This document shows, in pieces, positions 1 to 12,300 of a DNA stretch of 64,000 bases (within the stretch, counting starts at the first letter, position 1; the number at the start of each line of letters is the position of its first letter). The notes beneath the pieces are model-generated. The model saw nothing but the letters and a program-made list of their open reading frames with translations, was not told the origin of the DNA and did no database searches. Made by a program: the position numbers and the translations under genes. Source of the DNA: Moringa oleifera (Eukaryota; Streptophyta; Magnoliopsida; Brassicales; Moringaceae); the NCBI GenBank assembly GCA_021397835.1, contig JAJFZO010000049.1:6019001-6083000 (forward strand), read 5' to 3'.

Positions 1-1489
1 AAAATATTTTATTTTATTTTGATATTATTTTAAAAAATAATTTGGATAATTATACAGGTAAATTATAAGATCACGTATATATCTAAAATCATTAATATCA
101 ACAATAATTATAGATGAAGTCCTATATTAAAAATATAAAAAAATACAAGTTTTTAATAGAAGTATTTTTTTTTTTACAGATCTCAATTTAAAATTATGAA
201 TAAAATCTATGCACAATAATGTTATATTTATATAATTCTAAATCTAAATTAGATAATTAAATAATTTTTAAAGTTAAATTTAAATTAAATAAATGTACTT
301 GTAATTTAAATAAGATTTCAATTAATATTGTATTTGTATGATTTTATATTAAAATTAAATTACTAAATTTTCAGATATATTTAAAATTTTAATTTAAATT
401 AAATAAATATCATTGTTTTTAATTTAAATGAATACTGTATCTCTATGATTTTATATTAAAATTAGATAATTAGATAGATTTTAAATTTAGATTTAAATGA
501 GATTAAAGTATTTGTTTTTATTTTTTAATATATTTAAATCAATATTATATTTGTATAATTTTAGATTTAAAATTAAGTAAGTGAATAATTATATTATTAG
601 ATTATTAGATCATTAAGTAATAAAATAATTAGATAATTAGACAGATTAATTTAATTTGATTTAGATTTAAATTAGATAAAGGTATTCATTTTTAATCTAA
701 ATGAGATTTAAATTAATATTTTACTTATATAAATTTATATTAAAATTAGATAATTAGATAGATTTTAGATTTAAATGAGATTAAAGTACTTGTTTTAGTT
801 TTTAATAAATTTAAATTAATATTATACTTGTATAAATTTAAATTTAAATTATTAAACAAGTGAATAATTATATAATAAAATTATTAGGACATTAGGTAAT
901 TAAATAATTAGATAGATTTTAGATATAGATTTATGAGATTAATGTACTTATTTTTAGTTTTTATTATATTTAATTAATTAATACTATATTTTTGTAATTT
1001 TAGATTTCAATTAAATAATTAGATAGATTAATTTGAATTTAGATTTAAATTATAATATATTTATTTTTAATGTAAAATAGATAATATTATACCTAAATTA
1101 GAAATTAAATTTAGATAAATGTAATGTTTGTATGTAATTGTGTAATGTTAGGGAAGATATTATAATATTGTATGTAGATTTCATATTTATAATTTATTTT
1201 TGTGTGTATTAATTAGAATAAATGGTTAGTGTATAGTATGTATTCATTAAAACAAATAATTAGTGTATGGTGTGTAATAACACTTGGAAATAACATAGTG
1301 ACATTTTTAACTAGAAGCTATTCAAGATAATGCTCCTTTGCTTTGTCCTATACTAAAGTTGAAATTTTCAATGTACTTGAACCGATTGATAAATATGTTG
1401 TTTGATCACGAGATTGGATCATCACCCGTAGTTATGAGATAATTTATATATTTAAAATTTAAGTTATATTTTGTAGCATTAATTGACAT
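1..1489. repeat. AT-rich degenerate tandem repeat block
   Basis: This stretch is extremely AT-rich and has no credible coding region. From about 190 to 1090 a set of short phrases recurs in the same order: 'aattagatagatttta', 'atttaaatgagattaaagta', 'cttgttttta' and 'ttgtataattttagattta'. The clearest spacing is near 275 bp (about 465 against 740), with shorter partial units near 905 and 1017. It looks like a decayed minisatellite or satellite-like array. From 1100 to 1489 the repeat fades and nothing recognisable is left before the copia relic. Confidence 0.55.
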
Positions 1490-3704
1490 AAATAAATATT
1501 TCATTTTGGAAGTATGGCCTTTATTCATAACCATGATCTTAAAATTTCAAAGCTTGATCCAAAAGTATATAAATGTGTTTTTGTAGGCTACCCCATTACT
1601 CAAAAAGGTTACAAATGCTTTGATCCAGTTTTGAAAAAAGAAAAATATTTTTGTCTATGGATGTCACTTTCTTTGAGGGAACCTCATATTACAACAACTC
1701 ACATTTTTAGGGGAAAAACAACATTTGTATTGATGGTCTTTTAAATGATTCTGATTTAATATTTGAATTTATTCATGATGATGTTCTTCACAACTAATCA
1801 CTAGAAAAAAGTGAATTAAATGCGAAAAAATGCTGAATCATGAAATTCATGAAAGAGCTTAAACAATAGAGATGGGTACAAAACAATATAAAGATCTTGT
1901 ATATTCAATGGAATATCTAGCAGAGAAAAGGAGAGGTACTATTCTGCAACATCATCAAGAGTCTAATTAGAGATTGAATCATGAAATTCATGATCACTCT
2001 TCAAAATTTTCTAAAAATATTCTTCCATGTGATTCTGAGATAAGTTCTTTTAGTCAGCTTGATTTTCTCATTGCATTTAAGAAAGGTGTCAGATCTGGTA
2101 CAAAATATCCTCGGTCAAATTTTATATCTTACAAAAATATTGCATATTCATATTGTGTCGTTATTTCATTAATGTTTAGTGTATCCATTCCTAATAGTTT
2201 CTAGGAGGCTCTAAATGTTCTTAAGTGGAAAAAAGTTATTTTTAAGGAGATGAAATTAAAAAAGAATGCTACTTGGGAGAAAGTAGATCTACCAAATGGG
2301 AAAACGTTTGTTGGTTGTAAATGGATATTTATTTTGAAGTACAACTCAGATGGATCCTTGGAGAAATACAAGGCTCGTCTAATAGCTAAAGACTTTACTC
2401 AAAATTATGGAGTCGACTACTTTGAGACTTTTTCTCTAATGTCGAAGTTAAATACAATTTAAGCACTCTTATTATCAGTAGCTAACATTGATTGACCATT
2501 AAATCAGCTAGATGTGAGGAATGCCTTTTAAACGGAGACTTGGAAGAAAAAGTATATATGAAACTTTCACCTGGCTTCATAAAAAGTTTAGAACTAAGGT
2601 GTACAAGGCTAAAAAAGCCCTTCTATAAACTTAAACAGTCTCTTAAAATCTGGTTTGGAACATTTATAAGATTAGTTAAAGGCCAAAAATATATTCAAGG
2701 ATAATTTGATTATATATTTTCACAAAGACGTCTGATAAAGACAAGGTCTCAAGTTTGATTGTCTATGTGGATGATATAATTTTGACGGGAGATGATATAA
2801 AAGAAATAAGTAAATTAAAGCAAAGCTTAGCAAAAGAATTCGAGATTAAAGACTTATGCCAACTAAGGTACTTTCTTGGTATGAAAGTACAAGATCAGAG
2901 AAAGTATTGTAGTTTCATAACTAAAATATATTTTTGATCTATTGAAAGAAATAGGAATGAATGATTGCAAACCTTTAGACACTCTAATAAAAGTTAATGC
3001 TAAGCTTAAAGAAGTTATAAATGGGGTTCCAATATACAAATAAGTACGAAAGACTGGTTGAAAAGTTTATTTACTTGTTACATACACATCCTAACATTGC
3101 TTTCGTTGTAAGGTGAGTCAATTTATGCACTCCCCATATGTAAAACACTTTGAAGTTGTGCATCAATTACTTTGGTATCTAAAGGGTACACTTGAAAAAG
3201 GACATTTCTTCCAAAAAAAGAGGATTGAGGTGTATATGGATACGGGTTGGACAATTCAATTATTCATAGGAGATCAAATTTCAAGGTGTTGCACGTTTGT
3301 TTGGGGCAATTTAGTTACTTGGAAGAGTAACAAATAAAGTGTTGTTGTTAAAAGCAATACTAAGATTGAATATAGATTAATGGCTTAAGGAGCAAACGAG
3401 GTTAACGAAAGAAAATTCTTACAAATTTTAATAGAGTAATAAGTCTTCCTGTGAAATTATATTGTGATAATAAGGCAACCGTCAACATTACTCATAATCT
3501 AGTTTTACATGACTGGACAAAACATATTGAGATTGACAAATATTTTATAAAAGAGAAGATTGAAGAGGGAATAATTTGCATTCTATTTGTATCGACCACA
3601 CAACAAGTTACAGATGTTTTAATTAAAGGCTCATTAAAATAGTCATTTGAGCTTCAAGTTAGCAAGTTGGACATAATAGATACCTTTGCACTAACTTGAG
3701 GGAG
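1490..3704 (+). mobile_element. Ty1/copia retrotransposon relic, 5'-truncated pol
   Basis: Decayed copia polyprotein read in broken frames. In order it shows the integrase C-terminal region (1514-1744; 'KCVFVGYPITQKGYKCFDP'), the start of reverse transcriptase (2250-2462; 'CKWIFILKYNSDGS', 'KARLIAKDFTQ'), the catalytic block (2755-2937; 'VYVDDIILTGDD'), and RNase H (3451-3642; 'LYCDNKATVNITHN', 'TKHIEIDKYFIKEKI'). The domain order integrase-RT-RNase H is diagnostic of copia. Gag, protease and most of integrase are missing, and there are many stops and frameshifts, so it cannot transpose by itself. A polypurine tract (about 3696-3704) follows the end of pol. Confidence 0.9.
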
Positions 3705-3970
3705 TGTGAGGATAAATTAAAAAAATAAAATTTAATAATTAAAAATTTAAATAAATTTTACAATATATATTATTAGAGATTTAAAAAAATTTTAAAAAAT
3801 CATAGCAATAAGTTTAAGAAAGTTATATCCTAAAATTAAAGAAAATAATCAACTTTTTCTATTTTAGGGTTAGCTTTTTTATCCCCCCTCTATTTCTAAA
3901 GTATGCTCAAACTTATTTCAATATAATAAAGATACTTCCTCTCCCCTTGTATATTGTTATGTAAGTAATA
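3705..3970 (+). repeat. probable 3' LTR of the copia relic
   Basis: Begins with TGTGAGGATAAATT directly after the polypurine tract 'ttgagggagtg', the usual copia junction, and contains an AATAAA-like signal around 3923-3930. The 3' boundary is a guess because no 5' LTR is left for comparison. Confidence 0.5.
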
Positions 3971-4637
3971 TATAAATTAATAACTTTTTTTTTACGATCA
4001 TTTAATCATCATGAATTTTTTAAAATTTTAAATAATTAAATATTATGTTAAAAAATTATTTTAATAAATATAAATTATCATTTTAATTACTTTTATAATT
4101 TTTTAAAAAATTATAAAATTGTATATTAAAAAATAAAATATTATTTTAAAATTATTATTTATTTTTTACAATTTTTTACTTGCCCATAAGAGAAGTGTCC
4201 TTTTTTACAGTTTCACATTTTTATAACTGTAAAACTTTTTTTTTAAAATGAATCATAAAAATAGATACTTTTTTTCACAAATAAAAAATTATGAAAAAAA
4301 TATTCTTCTTTTTTATTCTTATTTTTAAAAATTTTTGAAAATAAAAAAATTAATTAAAAAAAAATTCATTGAATTTCTTTATGAGAATAACTTCCGTTTA
4401 ACATCGCTTTCACATATAGTTTAGATCTTAAATCCTATGATGTTTGGCAATAACTTTGTCCATCAATAGATATGTAAAATCTTGATCTTTGAAATATATA
4501 TTTAGAGATGTAATATTTTTTAAATCTGTAGAAAACAATGTTCTATAAATGTTCTTAAATCCAATAATATCTACATATAATGCAAGATCAAGACAACACC
4601 ATGACAAACGCATGCAATTTTCACCTAATTAAGAGAC
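3971..4637. other. gene-free AT-rich spacer
   Basis: A/T homopolymer-rich DNA. The minus-strand open frame at 4428-4613 shows no family resemblance, although it lies directly downstream of the dioxygenase relic and could be an old intron or 3' flank of it. No other feature is seen. Confidence 0.4.
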
Positions 4638-5019
4638 CTAAGTCAGATTCTCCATCCAGCTGGCCTGTAGTTTCTCTGAAACATAGTCAACGCTTGTGTA
4701 CAATCTGCAACTTTGGTTGGGGTCCTCCAGGTAGAAGCTAGCCTTAGTCCTCTCATGATCAGCTACATCAAAGATTTCTTTGGCCACATTTCCATTTTCC
4801 ACACATTGTTCACACTAGCTTCTCCACGATTCCATGATTCACCAACCACATTTTTCTTGTTTTTCTTGTTTATGTAAACTGAAAAATATTGTTAGGATTC
4901 CCAGAATTCTTATTCCAGAAAATGATCCAGTAAAATTGTCTGGATCATGTTTGCTCGAGCAAATTCATGTTGTCGTCTAGGGTCAGCCACTTGATCCTGG
5001 CAGAGATTAATTGCTCCAT
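4638..5019 (-). pseudogene. 2-oxoglutarate/Fe(II) dioxygenase relic (exons 1-2 only)
   Basis: Reading the minus strand, 'MEQLISARIK' (from 5019) resembles the start of the intact dioxygenase at 30944 ('MEKLVSSWFA'). Further on come 'VNHGIVEKLV' (compare VINHGVPKDLM), 'VAKEIFDVADHERTKASFYL' and 'EDPNQSCRLYTSVDYVSEKL' (compare 'DPTRSCKLYTSSEKYGSEEV'). Stops and frame changes interrupt it. The first intron is reduced to about 30 nt or lost, and exons 3 and 4 with the iron-binding residues are not seen. It is a dead third member of the dioxygenase cluster at 31-35 kb, in opposite orientation and about 26 kb away. The exon 2 match is clear; the exon 1 match is weaker. Confidence 0.7.
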
Positions 5020-5562
5020 TCCTTTCAAACAATTTCAATATAATGCAGGGAAAAGATGGAAGGACTGATCACTGATATAGCCATCCATGTGTCCACCGTT
5101 TCCAGCAAATTAAGAAGAACTTAGAAACTCTTTATTTATGATTATTTTCAAGACATTTTCCTGATGATTGATTATGTAGTCATAAAGCTACAAAGTTCAA
5201 GTTTGATTAAACCTCTGAAATTAACAAGATCCATATAGGCTTTCAATCTGGTGATCATGATTTGAAGCAACCCATTTGGATCCATCTAGCAACGTCTACC
5301 TAATATTAATTGCACACTGAAAAAGGAATACCTAAGAATCCAAAAACATATGTATATATCTGAATAACTGAAGCAAACAGATCAAATTAAGTTTCACAGT
5401 CTTTCTGTTGACACTATCCAGTAGCTAACTACAGCAATCATCTCCTTACCTTTGGCCATGCATGGAGTAATAATTAAGTCACCCTTTCCATCTTGAACAA
5501 CTTGCATGCTGAGTACTGTTGGTAGCTTTCCAATGGAAGCCTCTTGCTACTATGAAACTGGA
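5020..5562. other. intergenic spacer between relic and unknown gene
   Basis: No open frame of note. Base composition is less AT-rich than the flanks, so it may hold untranslated sequence of the gene that ends at 5563 on the minus strand. No recognisable site was found. Confidence 0.3.
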
Positions 5563-6186
5563 CTAACACCAACCTTGTGGCCATCTGTTCCGAGGATTCC
5601 ATTTAGGGAACCATCTATTATCCTTCTTCAACTTAGAACCCAATGTAGCTTTCTCCGTCCATGGTGAAAGAAACTTCCACAGAAAACCCTTACCGTTCCG
5701 GCCTGGATCAGTTGGTGGAATATTGGCATGTTTAAAATCATGAACTTGAGGCTGCAGGTGGCTGAAGTACTCACCATCGGCAGCTAGGAAGATCTCATCT
5801 CGAGTACGAAGAGAGTTGAGCTTCAGGTACCTTTGTTCAAGAGATTCCTTGGGTATGTTTCTTGCTAACAAAGGAGACGCACCACCCCAGTTGTTGGTGC
5901 CCAATGACGGGTGCTGGGGCGTCCTAAAGTCAAGCAGTTCCCTCTGCCTCATTGGTCCTTTAATCGATCTCACTTTTTCAATATTCTTTCTGTTCTTTGA
6001 TTGGTATCTTTGGTTTCTTTTTATATTGGAGGCAATTTCCAAGATCCCATTGGATTTTTCTTCAAAGAATGAAGAGTTTAATAATATCAGCACAAGAAAT
6101 GGTAACTTATCATTATCATCAGTTGGCTGGATCGAGCTGTTGGAGACAAAAAGAGGCGGTTCTTTCAATGAAGGCAATGGCCATTT
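5563..6186 (-). CDS. unrecognised plant protein, C-terminal exon
   Basis: A 208-codon frame that stays open to a TAG at 5563. It has balanced base composition unlike its surroundings, which argues that it is real coding sequence. I do not recognise the family. The N-terminal third is serine/proline-rich with a hydrophobic stretch ('LPFLVLILLN'). The middle is very basic ('KRNQRYQSKNRKNIEKVRS'). The C-terminal half is rich in aromatic and charged residues and ends 'WFPKWNPRNRWPQGWC'. The frame has no ATG at its upstream end. A good 3' splice site (polypyrimidine then ttgcag) precedes position 6186, so this is probably the last exon, with a first exon at about 6200-6450. No upstream ATG joined cleanly, so the start is unresolved; an upstream frame beginning near 6301 is out of phase. 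It could be a lineage-specific gene or one already decaying. Confidence 0.5.
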   Translation of the reverse strand, partial: KWPLPSLKEPPLFVSNSSIQPTDDNDKLPFLVLILLNSSFFEEKSNGILEIASNIKRNQRYQSKNRKNIEKVRSIKGPMRQRELLDFRTPQHPSLGTNNWGGASPLLARNIPKESLEQRYLKLNSLRTRDEIFLAADGEYFSHLQPQVHDFKHANIPPTDPGRNGKGFLWKFLSPWTEKATLGSKLKKDNRWFPKWNPRNRWPQGWC

Positions 6187-6301
6187 CTGCAACCCAATAG
6201 AAGCAGAAAATAGTAACCAAGCTAGTTAATCCAGTTTTCTTAGAGAAAGTTGGAGGGTCAGAGAAGATTAATGGTGCACTAACCAGAGAGAATGACTGCA
6301 C

Positions 6302-9300
6302 GCATCCTTAAAATTAGAGAAATGGTGGTTTATAATCAAATCGGTCAGGGAAGATAACCCAACGAAGGCAACCACAAAGCAAAAGCAGAAGAGAAGGAGC
6401 TGCCTTGTTTTCTGGGTTATGCAAGACAGTTCATGTTACGTGCAGGCAACACCCAATGGGACTCGTCCAATTAGATTAATAAAAAATCCAGCTGGGCGGC
6501 TAGTGTGTCATGTTAGCAAGAATTTAACTTAATTAAACCACTATAGATTGATTATATCAATGCCTGTGAAAAATGTTTTTTAAAAAATAAACGTTTTTGA
6601 ACATTTTTTATCATTTAGTTAAAACAGACTATTATTTTATTAAATATTAATTTTTTTAATTTTTATAAAAAATTATCATCAATTTTATTTCAAACACAAT
6701 CCTAAATAATAAATTTTGATTATTCTTTTTCTATTTTTATTTTTATATTAATTTATAATATATTTTTATTTTAAAATATTTATATATATTAATTTTACCA
6801 TTACAATCTGATTATACATTTTTATAATTTTTATTATGCAATATTATTTGTAAAAACAATTTAATAAATTAAATTTATATAATTTTTGGAAAAATACTAA
6901 AATAATAATTGTTTAAATTAGTGTTAACCCTTCATTGTATAAACAACTTATAATTAACAATTTATTTTTTAATAGTAATTAATTTAAATAGAATATGTTA
7001 AAAAAATTATGTTTAAATGTCTCATACCTATTCTTGCAAAATCATATTTCGTATATTTTTGTCATACATAAAGTTTATTTACATAATTACAATATAATAA
7101 AACACGTAACTTCTTTCACCTCAATATATTTTTCTTTTACATATATCAAGATGTATATGTCAACACACTCTTTTTGTATATAATATAAAATAAGAATTAT
7201 ACAAAAAAAAATTTCACAAATTTTTAACAATAATATTTATTTTATTAACACATTTTAATAGAAGTCCAAAATTTTTTTAATGAAATTACAATATAATATA
7301 ATTATATTATTTTTACTATCAACTTACTCCAATACCTTCTCAAACTTCTCCATGAAAATGGGCAATTTTTTTAAGTGAAGAGTATGTAAAGAGGATGGTG
7401 ACTTTGATTTCCGGTGGAAACTCAATATTAAAATTTTTTTTTTGTCATTTCTAATATGATCAGTAATATATTGACGGCTTTCGTGTCCATAGTTGCTTTT
7501 GAATTGTTTTTTAGTAACAGTGAACATTTAGTTGATAGCATATAGGAGTTTATTGATTCTCAAGATTATACAAATCTGATTGATTGTGTGAATCTCTATA
7601 TTCTAATGTTATTGTGAAGAATTTGACGAAGCTTAAAAAATTTGATGTAAATAATTAATTTATTAATTTTCATTAACTAAGTTTGATAATACTTTTTAGT
7701 GATATTTTTATTTATATATTTTATAAATTTATCAACAATTACATTAAACAGTTGGATTGATAAGTGTAAAAGTCTATTGATTATTTTGAAGTAATTTTGG
7801 AGGTCAAAATATGCATTTAAATAATTAAATTGTATGGATTATAGAAACTTCTCTTTGCTCCCAAGTTGGGATTCCTTGATGCCAGATAGTAATGAAGCCT
7901 TGTTTGAATTGTGATTAAAACTATAACTGGTCAGTGCCGATGGTGCGGCTATTCAATCTCACTTATAATTTTTAAAGATCAACGATTATTTTACGAAGAA
8001 AATATCAAGATGGTATCGTGTAATAGTTTGATTTGGATTTGTATTTACTTTGTTTATTTTTATCTTCTTTTAGATTTCTTTTTTCTTTTTTTTTTATGAA
8101 TTTGTAATTGCTAGAGAAATTCTGTTGTGAAATGTGTGTTTTCTAGGTTTCTGCTTTTACTTGGAAAGCATGGGACTCTACATGCTCTATGTCTGCAGCA
8201 GGTAATTTGAATGAAAAACCTAGCTTCTATAAGGTCCACCCACTTTCATTTGCTTTTTCCCCCCATTGTCCCTCTGATTCTGCTGTTTTGGAGCATTTTG
8301 GTTTATATTTAACAAGGAATTATTGAATTCTATGGCTTTTTTTAATTTTTTTTTTCTTGGGTGGGCGAAAGGGGGGCTTGGTCTTCCAAACTAGGTAGAG
8401 GGCTCCTTTTTTCTTTTTATTTTTTTAGGGCATTTTCAGTTACTGCTTTGAGCAAACACTTCTTACCTGCTTTCGAGACATACTTCTCACCTACTAAAAC
8501 TAACATCTGGGCTTTATAAAGTTGTAATCTAAATGTCTTCACTATTAAGTTTCAATACATGAACCAAATTACCATTTAGATGGAAGATCTCAATTTTTCT
8601 TAACAAGTTTACTTAATTCAATTTTTTAAAAAATTTGTTTCTTTTCTCTTATTACAGCTTCTGTTGGCTCAGAATTTGAGTGAGATGCACTGTTCGTTCC
8701 CTCAGTAGCATCATGGCAGGTTTAAAATGTCCGAAGTGGTTACATCAACCTCCATTGTGGCCAGGCATGAGAGGGAGGCATCAACATCATCTATTAATCA
8801 GACCAAACTAGAAACTTCTCAGAACACATTAAGCATAAATTTCTGGAAAAGAAAGTCATCGCAACACAGAAATTTCTGGAAAAGCAAGAAATAAGCTTTT
8901 TTCCAACTTGAATTGATTAGCATCTTCAGTAATCACTCTTATGGTAAATTTTCATCCTGCATCAAAATATATTAGTAAGAAACATGGGTCGTCCTTCAAA
9001 TACAACTCTGTTAACAAAATAAATAATTCAATTTGTTTCAAGGATATTAGGGTCCATGCCATGGCACAAGAGAAGGTGACCTTTTGAAGCACAATATAGG
9101 CCAAAATGTGCTTCATATGCTGACACTTGCCTGCCACACTCTAATGGAAACCTTCCTCCTACCTAGCTAGGTAAGTTGGCTACTTGGGTTATACTTTTCT
9201 ACAAACATTAGCTCTCAGAATAAAGACTAAAACATGTACAAATGGCCAGAATCAATGGGGAACTTGCACAACAGTCATGATATGCCCCCTAAAGTAATTT

Positions 9301-9324
9301 TAAGAAACTCCAGGTACCTCCTGC
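6302..9324. other. long gene-poor AT-rich spacer
   Basis: 6302-6480 may be the promoter and leader of the unknown minus-strand gene. 6500-7850 is AT-rich with no repeat unit that I could define. 7850-9320 is of more mixed composition, with poly-T tracts and a repeated 15-mer (aaatttctggaaaag, twice between about 8838 and 8884), and may hold the 3' untranslated region of CDT1 near 9300. Open frames here (for example 7324-7527 and 8952-9137 on the minus strand) resemble nothing known. Confidence 0.4.
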
Positions 9325-12300
9325 CTACTTGGCTTCTTCAAGCCTTCCACGTACTGACTCAGCACTCGACAGTTTATTGATACTGCAGAAACACATCACA
9401 GGAATATCAGTTAGAAATTTCTATTTCATCTAAAGATGGGAGACAACTTATCTATAAATAGATATTCAAATATTTGCAATGATATGGCAAGATGCAATTA
9501 CTGCTCACCATATCAGAATATCGCCAGCAAATGACTTTTTCTCAGAAATCCATTCTGGAACGAGTTCTAGCATCAAGTTCAGCTGCTCATCAACTTCTCC
9601 TGTGATTTTATCAAGAGTTAGCTCATCATCAAGGCCTTAAAGTGAGACAGAGATTCTATCAGTTACTGAGTGGTCAGTTTAGAAGCCTACTTCTATCAAC
9701 AATGTCAGCATGGCCAGCGATTATCTTGTGTACAAGCTCCTCTTTTGTGATAACTGAACGCCTTATTGATTGAAACAAAAAGTGAATCACATTGAAGAGC
9801 TTAGGTAGGCAGGCAATCATCTGCCGCCGCCTCTTTGCTTGTGAGATTGCTGGATCTCGCTCCTCCATGGCCTTCTTCTCTTTCTCTCTTATCTGAAGAA
9901 GAATAGATTACTGGTTCTTCAATTGATTGATATCAGGAAAAAAAGAAAAACAAAGTCTTTACTGACAAAATCTTTATTTATGGTACATGACATGAGAAAA
10001 ATCTTAAAAGAGTAATACTGTTTCCACTGGGAACATTACTAGGTAATAACAATATAGCTGCTCCTGCAGAAAGTTTGTTGATGATATATATAGTTCCTGA
10101 GACTCTTGGAACTAGTCTTGACAAAACTAATGTTCCATGCTTCACTAAATCTGTCATGCTCTATGCAGCACAGATAGACTTAAAAAGGGAATTAGAACAA
10201 GCTGGATATAGCAAATACTGAAGTGATCTTATGATTATTCAAATTGTGAAAATATGCTAAGATGCTTGCACCTAGATTAATGTCACATCGCAAACAAGCA
10301 TATGATCATACGAGTGAGTACCTCATTTAGTGAAAAATTTCATATGCAAGTCATAATAGAAGGAACACATGATCTGATAGCAATGAAGGTGAATTCATAA
10401 TGGACTTACCGATTGCAAAAGACTATCAGGAAGGATACCAAGAATATCATCATCAATGGACGCATCATCCATCTTGTTTGGTTCATCCTCGACCTTCTTT
10501 TCCATTTCATTCTCAATCTTCTCATTTTCGACTGGAGTGTCAAATTTCAATGACCTACCACGAGGTGGACGCCTAACTAACTTGTTTGGTGAGCTGGAGG
10601 AAACATCATCTGGGCTCATATAACATCTCTTTGGTGGCTGCAATGCTGGAGTGGCAGCCATCAGTCGAGCAGGAGTTGAAGCAAGTTTTGCTGGAGTTGA
10701 TTGCATTGGAGACATGTCCTTGTGTTCAATGGATTCTATCTCTTTGATTGGAGTTACAGGTGAGCAACTAGAGAGAAACTTAGCTGGTGAAGTGCAATTA
10801 GATAAATACGTCTTACAGCTGATTGTTTTTGATGACAATTCAGACAAAGCAGAATAAGACCTAGATTCTTCATTGGAGGAAGTTAGACATGCCTCTCGAA
10901 CAGGAACAACTGAAGCTTGAACAGAAACCTTCGACACTTGGCTGATCTTATCTGCTTCAACATTTAAAACTTTTTTAGAAAAGTGTCTCTGGAAAGTCTG
11001 AGAGAGATGAGATGCTGCCACCGGTTGCTGTTTCAAAACTGCATCAGTTGATGTCTCCACAGCCGCTGACAAACTAGATTGCTCTGGCTGTATCTCCTCA
11101 CAAATTGCATCCCTTTCAATGTTGGATGTTAATGATGATTGTGGCCGGTTTGTGAGATCACCAGTTGATACATTATCAGACGATGACGAGACGGGACTCA
11201 TGTTTGAATGCAGATTTCTCTTGGAAAGGTTAAATGGATCTGGGAGCATTTCCTCTGGTATTTCATCACCCTAAATGCCACAAGCACCATTAACATAACA
11301 TGATATTTGAAAAGTGTAAGCATATCATACAACATGACATAGCTTTTAAAAAATTTTAGCTAATATTAACACAATGCACAAATTTTATTTGGAAGCTAAG
11401 TTCTTGATGCACTCGAATAACAATAATTAGTCTCCTGAACTTTAAAATAACTCTCCTCACTAGATGCAATGTATTAACATCCTCAAGCATCACGTAATTA
11501 CCTAAGAATACCCAAATTTTTTAGTAGCAACCTTCTTTCTCCTTTTTAAACATTTTACCTAGCAACTTAATGCACATGAAATCTTTTATAAATTAAAATT
11601 CTCAGTTTGAGCAATCAAGAGAAATGCTAAAATTAACTTATACCTAAAGAAGGCTATTAGATGATTCAACAACAAAATTATATAATAACCCTCAAAATTA
11701 TAGCACAGGCAATTGTGCTGATAAACAATAGATAGCAAGCAATCACTGATCAAGAAAAGATAATAGTTTCTATGAAACATTGAAGCAAACACCACGCATA
11801 CCTCAGGATGGGCTTTGGAAAAGTCTACAAGTCGTGCCCGGAACACCTTTCTCAAGCTCATATTTTTACTGTCTGTTTTTAAATTCTCGTCATACTCAAT
11901 TGCATCAAAATTCAATGTAACATGCAGATCCGGCTTCATGCAACGGGTCCTCTCATCAAGAGTTAACACCCTCTTTATCTCAAGAGGTTCGGGCAAAATA
12001 TACTTCAGCTGAGCCAAATGACTATGTGAAAACCTCCTATAAACACATAACTGAAATAAGTAAAGTCACACACTAATGAGCTCTGGTATTTACCTACAAA
12101 TAACAAAATTATGTACAGAGCTGTCTTTGGCTGGTAAAACAGAAATTTACATCAGGCATTATTTGCTAAAAGAGTTTAATTGATTAATTGATATGGTGAA
12201 AACATGAGACAGGTAAAACATAACAGTACTAAGCAATTCACAGCAATTAATAACTAGACATAATTTAGTGATTTGATCAAAACCGGGCTACATATATAAC

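Noticed and set aside
5816..6229. Plus-strand 137-codon frame opposite the unknown minus-strand exon
   Set aside because: It is the antisense of a better-supported frame and shows only hydrophobic runs without family likeness.
7324..7527. Minus-strand 67-codon basic frame in the long spacer
   Set aside because: No family likeness and embedded in AT-rich DNA; judged chance.
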